In this document: positions 22,323-25,676 of the stretch, in pieces | Layout: each line of letters begins with the position of its first letter | Position numbering within the stretch: position 1 is the first letter of the stretch | NCBI GenBank assembly: GCA_934339005.1 | Contig: CAKRHR010000041.1 | Location: 1 to 25,676 of the forward strand | Reading direction: 5' to 3' | Origin: an uncultured Catenibacillus sp. | Lineage (GTDB): Bacteria; Bacillota; Clostridia; Lachnospirales; Lachnospiraceae | DNA length: 25,676 nucleotides | Notes under the pieces: generated by a model | The model's input: only the letters and a program-made list of their open reading frames with translations | The model's database searches: none | What the model was told of the DNA's origin: nothing | Translations under genes and position numbers: made by a program

Positions 22323-23666
22323 TTAATCCATAAAACCAAACAGGCTTTGTTTCTTAGTTCTATAATATAGCAGACCTACAGCGTCTGCCAGTGCCCATCC
22401 GATTGGAACCGACCACCAGATACCAATCACACCTATTGCCGGTATTGCAGACAATATATATGCCAGTGCCACCCGGATTCCCAGTGAAAATACTGTAAGA
22501 ACCACACTCATCCCCGGTCTGCCCAGAGCCCGGTACAAACCATATAGCAGAAACAGCCATCCGATTCCAATGTAAAATGCACCTTCTATGCGAAGATAAC
22601 GTACTCCCTCCATGATGATATCTATTTCTTTAGCATCTACAAATATCCTCATAAGCTGCTTTGCAAATATACATACAAATGCAGATATCGCTACACAAAA
22701 GATTGCGGATATACGCACTGCCGCTTTCAGCCCCTGCTGTATTCTCTTTTTTTCTTTTGCTCCGTAATTCTGCGCAATAAATGTGGAAAATGCATTTCCA
22801 AAATCCTGCACAGGCATATAAGCAAATGCATCTATCTTTACGGCAGCCGCAAATGCTGCCATAACAACCGTTCCAAAGCTGTTTACCAGTCCCTGTACCA
22901 TAAGTATTCCAAGATTCATGACTGCCTGCTGGATGCATGTCAACATTGAAAAGGAAATAATTTCTCTGATTCGTTTTTTCTTCAGACAGCGGATTTTCCA
23001 TATTGCATGCACCTGTTTATATCGCACAAGTGTATAAATCATTATGCCAAGACCGGACAGATACTGTGCGATCACGGTCGCCTGTGCTGCTCCTTCCACT
23101 CCCTTCTCAAAACCGATAACGAACCAAAGATCAAGAATAATATTGAGTACAGATGATACTGCCAGAAACAGAAGTGGTATAACCGAATTACCGATTGCTC
23201 TGAGGTATGAGGCAAAATAATTGTAGAAAAAAACAGCCGGAATCCCCATAAAAATCACAAACAGATATTTTCTCATGTCACCCCACACTTCATCCGGAAC
23301 CCTGAGAAAAATTTGAAGCCCACCAAGGCTTGCATAAGCAATAATATTTAACAGTACTGTCACCACAGTAATAAAGGAAAAAGATGCACAGATATCCTCT
23401 TTAAGCCCATTTTCATCACGCTGGCCAAATCTGATGGAAAACAATGCACTGCTTCCCATACACAGCCCAAGAATAATTGATGTTATAAATGTCATAAGTG
23501 TAAATGATGAACCTACTGCTGCAAGTGCTTTTTCTCCAAGAAACCGCCCGACAATAAGTGTATCTGCAATGTTATAGCATTGTTGAAGCAAATCCCCCAA
23601 TATCATTGGAATGGCAAATAACAGCATTGACTTTACAACAGGTCCTTTTGATAAATCTCTGTTCAT
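22323..23666 (-). CDS. MATE-family efflux transporter, second copy
   Basis: A 447-residue, twelve-helix exporter of the MATE family, only distantly similar to the one at 19922-21247. It has the start LLFAIPMILGDLLQQCYNIADTLIVGRFLG, the loop SIRFGQRDENGLKED (77-91), YFASYLRAIGNSVIPL and, in the second half, FIAQNYGAKEKKRI. GGAG lies 7 bases before the ATG. It is the first gene behind a TTGACT-17-TATAAT promoter and is followed by the D-2-hydroxyacid dehydrogenase. The linkage suggests export of a hydroxy acid or related product, though MATE proteins more often carry cationic drugs. Confidence 0.92.
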   Translation of the reverse strand: MNRDLSKGPVVKSMLLFAIPMILGDLLQQCYNIADTLIVGRFLGEKALAAVGSSFTLMTFITSIILGLCMGSSALFSIRFGQRDENGLKEDICASFSFITVVTVLLNIIAYASLGGLQIFLRVPDEVWGDMRKYLFVIFMGIPAVFFYNYFASYLRAIGNSVIPLLFLAVSSVLNIILDLWFVIGFEKGVEGAAQATVIAQYLSGLGIMIYTLVRYKQVHAIWKIRCLKKKRIREIISFSMLTCIQQAVMNLGILMVQGLVNSFGTVVMAAFAAAVKIDAFAYMPVQDFGNAFSTFIAQNYGAKEKKRIQQGLKAAVRISAIFCVAISAFVCIFAKQLMRIFVDAKEIDIIMEGVRYLRIEGAFYIGIGWLFLLYGLYRALGRPGMSVVLTVFSLGIRVALAYILSAIPAIGVIGIWWSVPIGWALADAVGLLYYRTKKQSLFGFMD

Positions 23667-23710
23667 TTCACATCTCCATAACGTAAGTTGTAAGTTTCAT
23701 TATGAATAAG

Positions 23711-23739
23711 ATTATAGATAGTTGGGTTAATTAAGTCAA
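23711..23739 (-). promoter_or_regulatory. Promoter of the MATE/dehydrogenase operon
   Basis: On the minus strand TTGACT (23739-23734) and TATAAT (23716-23711) are 17 bases apart, 44 bases before the MATE start. Its -35 box is only 7 bases from the -35 box of the divergent lrp-like gene. Confidence 0.75.
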
Positions 23740-23746
23740 GATGTCG

Positions 23747-23775
23747 TTTACTTTTAGTAATATAAATGATATGAT
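23747..23775 (+). promoter_or_regulatory. Promoter of the Lrp-like gene
   Basis: TTTACT (23747-23752) and TATGAT (23770-23775) are 17 bases apart, 27 bases before the start codon. A strong GGAGGAG ribosome site follows at 23791-23797. Because the two divergent promoters are back-to-back, one bound Lrp-type complex could affect both. Confidence 0.6.
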
Positions 23776-23802
23776 GCTTTTAGGATTATAGGAGGAGCAC
23801 TT

Positions 23803-24264
23803 ATGTACTTAGACGGTTTAGATGAACTTGATCAGAAAATTATCCAGTTACTTATTAAAAATGCACGTATTTCTTACTCTGATATTGGTGAAGAAACCGG
23901 CATTTCCAGAGTAGCAGTAAAAGCCCGGATTCAGGCTTTGGAAAAAAAAGGTGTAATTGAAGAATATACAACAATAATAAATCCCCAAAAAATCAGCGGT
24001 GCTGTATCATGTTATTTTGAAATTGAGACAAAACCTGACTATCTGGCGCAGGTAACAAATGTATTATATCAAAATGATATAGTTACACAGATTTACCGTG
24101 TCACTGGAAGAGACAAACTGCATGTACATGCCATCGCTTCATCCAGTGATGAAATGGAACATTTTCTACACAATGTCATTGATACCCTGCCTGGCATTAT
24201 CAGCTGCAGCTGCAATATGATTTTATCACGTATTAAAGATATTAAAGGATTGAGGCTATTTTAA
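23803..24264 (+). CDS. Lrp/AsnC-family transcriptional regulator
   Basis: A 153-residue regulator of the feast/famine type. The N-terminal HTH is LDELDQKIIQLLIKNARISYSDIGEETGISRVAVKARIQALEKKGVI (6-52), with the recognition helix near 34-45; the C-terminal RAM ligand-binding domain covers about 66-145 (VSCYFEIETKPDY, then VTGRDKLHVHA). Proteins of this type form octamers and respond to amino acids or related small molecules. It is divergent from the MATE/dehydrogenase operon, with overlapping control space, so that operon is its most probable target in addition to its own gene. Its last 9 bases overlap the end of the convergent AraC-type gene. Confidence 0.94.
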   Translation: MYLDGLDELDQKIIQLLIKNARISYSDIGEETGISRVAVKARIQALEKKGVIEEYTTIINPQKISGAVSCYFEIETKPDYLAQVTNVLYQNDIVTQIYRVTGRDKLHVHAIASSSDEMEHFLHNVIDTLPGIISCSCNMILSRIKDIKGLRLF

Positions 24265-25161
24265 GCATATACAGCGATATTCTGATGGAGTTAAATGGTA
24301 ACGCTTTTTAAACAATCTGCAAAAATAATCCACATTATGAAATCCGCTTTCATAAGCGATTGTTTTTACTTTTTTATTCGTATTTTTCAGTAACCAGGAA
24401 GCTGCCTGTAGACGATATCCTATCAGATAATCAACCGGCGTAGTATGTAAAAATCGTCGAAACAAATTAAGTGCTGTACTTTTGCTGACTCCTATATGTG
24501 AAGCTATTTCATTCAGCGATAGCCCATGATTATAATTTTCATGTATATATTGCATCATTAACTGTACTCTCTTCTGTGCAGCCTCATCAACTGTTTGTAC
24601 ATCTTCTTTACCAGATAACTTTACATTTTCATAAAAATTCAGCCATAAATCCTGCAACAATGCCAAGGTAGCAAGCTCCCTTATTTTCTCGTCCTTCTGT
24701 ATTTTCATTATTTTTATCATAATTTGTATAATTTTTACCTGCCATGATTCATTAGACCGAAAACATTGAAAGGATATATTCGATGAAATGATTGGTAAAA
24801 TATATTTTTTATAGATAAGACTATTCTCTGGTGCAATAAATTCAGGCATACATACAAAGTTAGGAATAACACCACCAGATGATGCATAAAACTGATGCAA
24901 TATTTTAGAATTGATAAAAATCGCTTCTCCTTCTGACAATATAATCTGTTTTTCGCCTATCCCACATGTAACTTGTCCAGACTCAACATATAAAAACTCA
25001 AATTCCCTGTGCCAGTGCCATTCAATACAATGAAAATCAAATAGTTCCAGATTATCATAATAATACTGGAATGGGTAAGCACTGCTTCCATGCGGTTTGA
25101 TTTCCATGAACTCCTCGTCTGTAAGTATTTTATTATATGTTTTATTATAATCCATCCCCAT
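24256..25161 (-). CDS. AraC-family transcriptional regulator
   Basis: A 301-residue regulator with an N-terminal cupin-like sensor domain (HWHREFEFLYVESGQ at 49-63; SEGEAIFINSKILHQ at 76-90) and a C-terminal double HTH: MQYIHENYNHGLSLNEIASHIGVSKSTALNLFRRF (203-237), then TIAYESGFHNVDYFCRLFKKRYHLTPSEYR (267-296). This form usually senses sugars. The first ATG is only two bases after GAGG; the second ATG, two codons later (25155), has 8-base spacing and is probably used. It has a TTGAAT-18-TATAAT promoter and is divergent from the DUF1349 gene, its most likely target. Its 3' end overlaps that of the Lrp gene by 9 bases. Confidence 0.93.
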   Translation of the reverse strand: MGMDYNKTYNKILTDEEFMEIKPHGSSAYPFQYYYDNLELFDFHCIEWHWHREFEFLYVESGQVTCGIGEKQIILSEGEAIFINSKILHQFYASSGGVIPNFVCMPEFIAPENSLIYKKYILPIISSNISFQCFRSNESWQVKIIQIMIKIMKIQKDEKIRELATLALLQDLWLNFYENVKLSGKEDVQTVDEAAQKRVQLMMQYIHENYNHGLSLNEIASHIGVSKSTALNLFRRFLHTTPVDYLIGYRLQAASWLLKNTNKKVKTIAYESGFHNVDYFCRLFKKRYHLTPSEYRCICLK

Positions 25162-25186
25162 ATCCTCACATTTTTCTTTTTACGAT

Positions 25187-25244
25187 ATTATACAGTATTT
25201 ATGCGATTTAATTCAATGTATATGTCTAATATTTGCTATATAAT
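25187..25244. promoter_or_regulatory. Divergent promoters between the araC-type and DUF1349 genes
   Basis: Leftward: TTGAAT (25216-25211) and TATAAT (25192-25187) with an 18-base spacer. Rightward: TATAAT at 25239-25244, overlapping an extended form TGCTATATA (25234-25242), without a good -35 box. The rightward promoter therefore looks activator-dependent, which fits the AraC-type neighbour. Confidence 0.5.
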
Positions 25245-25272
25245 TAAATAAAAAAAGAAAAGAGGTATTCTT

Positions 25273-25676
25273 ATGATTTTTAAATGGATGAATGAAAGTG
25301 CAATCAGCATTGAAGGCGACAGAATTGAAATAACTGCACCGCCAAAGACAGACTTTTTTTGTGGAAGTATTGACGAATGTGAAGAAGGTTTTTTACCGGA
25401 ATCACTTTGTAATGCCCCATATTATTATACCGAAATCGATGGGGACTTTATCCTTAAAGTAAAAGTATCCCATGATTTTAAAGAGACTTATGATTCTGCT
25501 TCTGTAATGGTAATGGCAGATGACAGCCACTGGGCCAAATGTTGTTTTGAGCTGACTGATTTTGGAACCCATGCAGCTGTAAGTGTTGTTACAAAAGGTG
25601 ATTCAGATGATGCAAACGGCTGTAACCTTGAAGGCAATTCTGCCTGGCTTCAGGTATGCAGAGTAGGAAATAATTT
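25273..25676 (+). CDS. DUF1349 domain protein, 5' part only
   Basis: An open frame from the ATG at 25273, with AAAGAGG 7 bases upstream, runs without a stop to the window end (134 full codons). It begins MIFKWMNESAISIEGDRIEI and contains a TDFFCGS segment, GDFILKVKVSHDF, ASVMVMADDSHWAKCCFEL and SAWLQVCRVGNN. This is the pattern of DUF1349 (YdeI/regulation-of-enolase-like) proteins, a beta-sandwich fold related to concanavalin-type lectins and glucanases. They are small, of about 190-200 residues, so about two thirds is present. Function is not established; a link to sugar use is inferred from the fold and the divergent AraC regulator. No signal peptide is visible, so it should be cytosolic. 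Confidence 0.85.
   Translation, partial: MIFKWMNESAISIEGDRIEITAPPKTDFFCGSIDECEEGFLPESLCNAPYYYTEIDGDFILKVKVSHDFKETYDSASVMVMADDSHWAKCCFELTDFGTHAAVSVVTKGDSDDANGCNLEGNSAWLQVCRVGNN

Noticed and set aside
22286..22339. Longer N-terminus for the D-2-hydroxyacid dehydrogenase
   Set aside because: It would overlap the MATE gene end, has no ribosome site, and adds residues outside the family fold; AGGAGG sits ideally before 22285.

Overview
The window looks like chromosome of a low-GC anaerobic Firmicute, most likely a gut Clostridium of the Lachnospiraceae type. The basis is AT-rich codon use, strong GGAGG ribosome binding sites, consensus sigma-A promoters, and families typical of Clostridia: the CD1871A-type CXXC peptide, UPF0597, and a short NadB. 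Nearly all genes lie on the minus strand. I saw no rRNA, tRNA or CRISPR array.

Region 1 (1-3524) is a nadB-nadC-nadA operon for de novo NAD synthesis from aspartate. Its TTGACA-17-TATAAT promoter has the -35 box inside a perfect palindrome. NadA carries an extra N-terminal helix-turn-helix that closely resembles the DNA-binding half of the niacin repressor NiaR (YrxA) but lacks that repressor's ligand-binding 3H domain. The operon may therefore encode its own enzyme-repressor; this is the most interesting object in the window.

Region 2 (3572-7560) is an OmpR-type two-component system divergent from a membrane redox module: a 46-residue CXXC peptide, a polytopic polyferredoxin and a thioredoxin-like lipoprotein. 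Together they could carry electrons to extracytoplasmic thiols.

Region 3 (7541-15469) reads leftwards from a response regulator, histidine kinase and membrane-tethered solute-binding protein (a sensing unit with no transporter beside it), through an acyltransferase-3 membrane protein and a soluble hybrid histidine kinase, to a UPF0597 (cysteine desulfidase-like) enzyme.

Region 4 (15528-16986) is a small accessory island between two exact 32-bp direct repeats. It holds a rhuM-like gene that seems internally deleted, an IS200/IS605 transposase remnant with a hairpin, and an aborted gene start.

Region 5 (17029-23666) holds a GntP-type permease, an unrecognised multi-pass membrane protein, a TetR repressor with visible operators, a MATE exporter, a D-2-hydroxyacid dehydrogenase and a second MATE exporter. 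The last two run from a promoter back-to-back with an Lrp/AsnC regulator. Region 6 (23803-25676) has that Lrp gene, an AraC regulator convergent with it, and the start of a DUF1349 gene running off the window.
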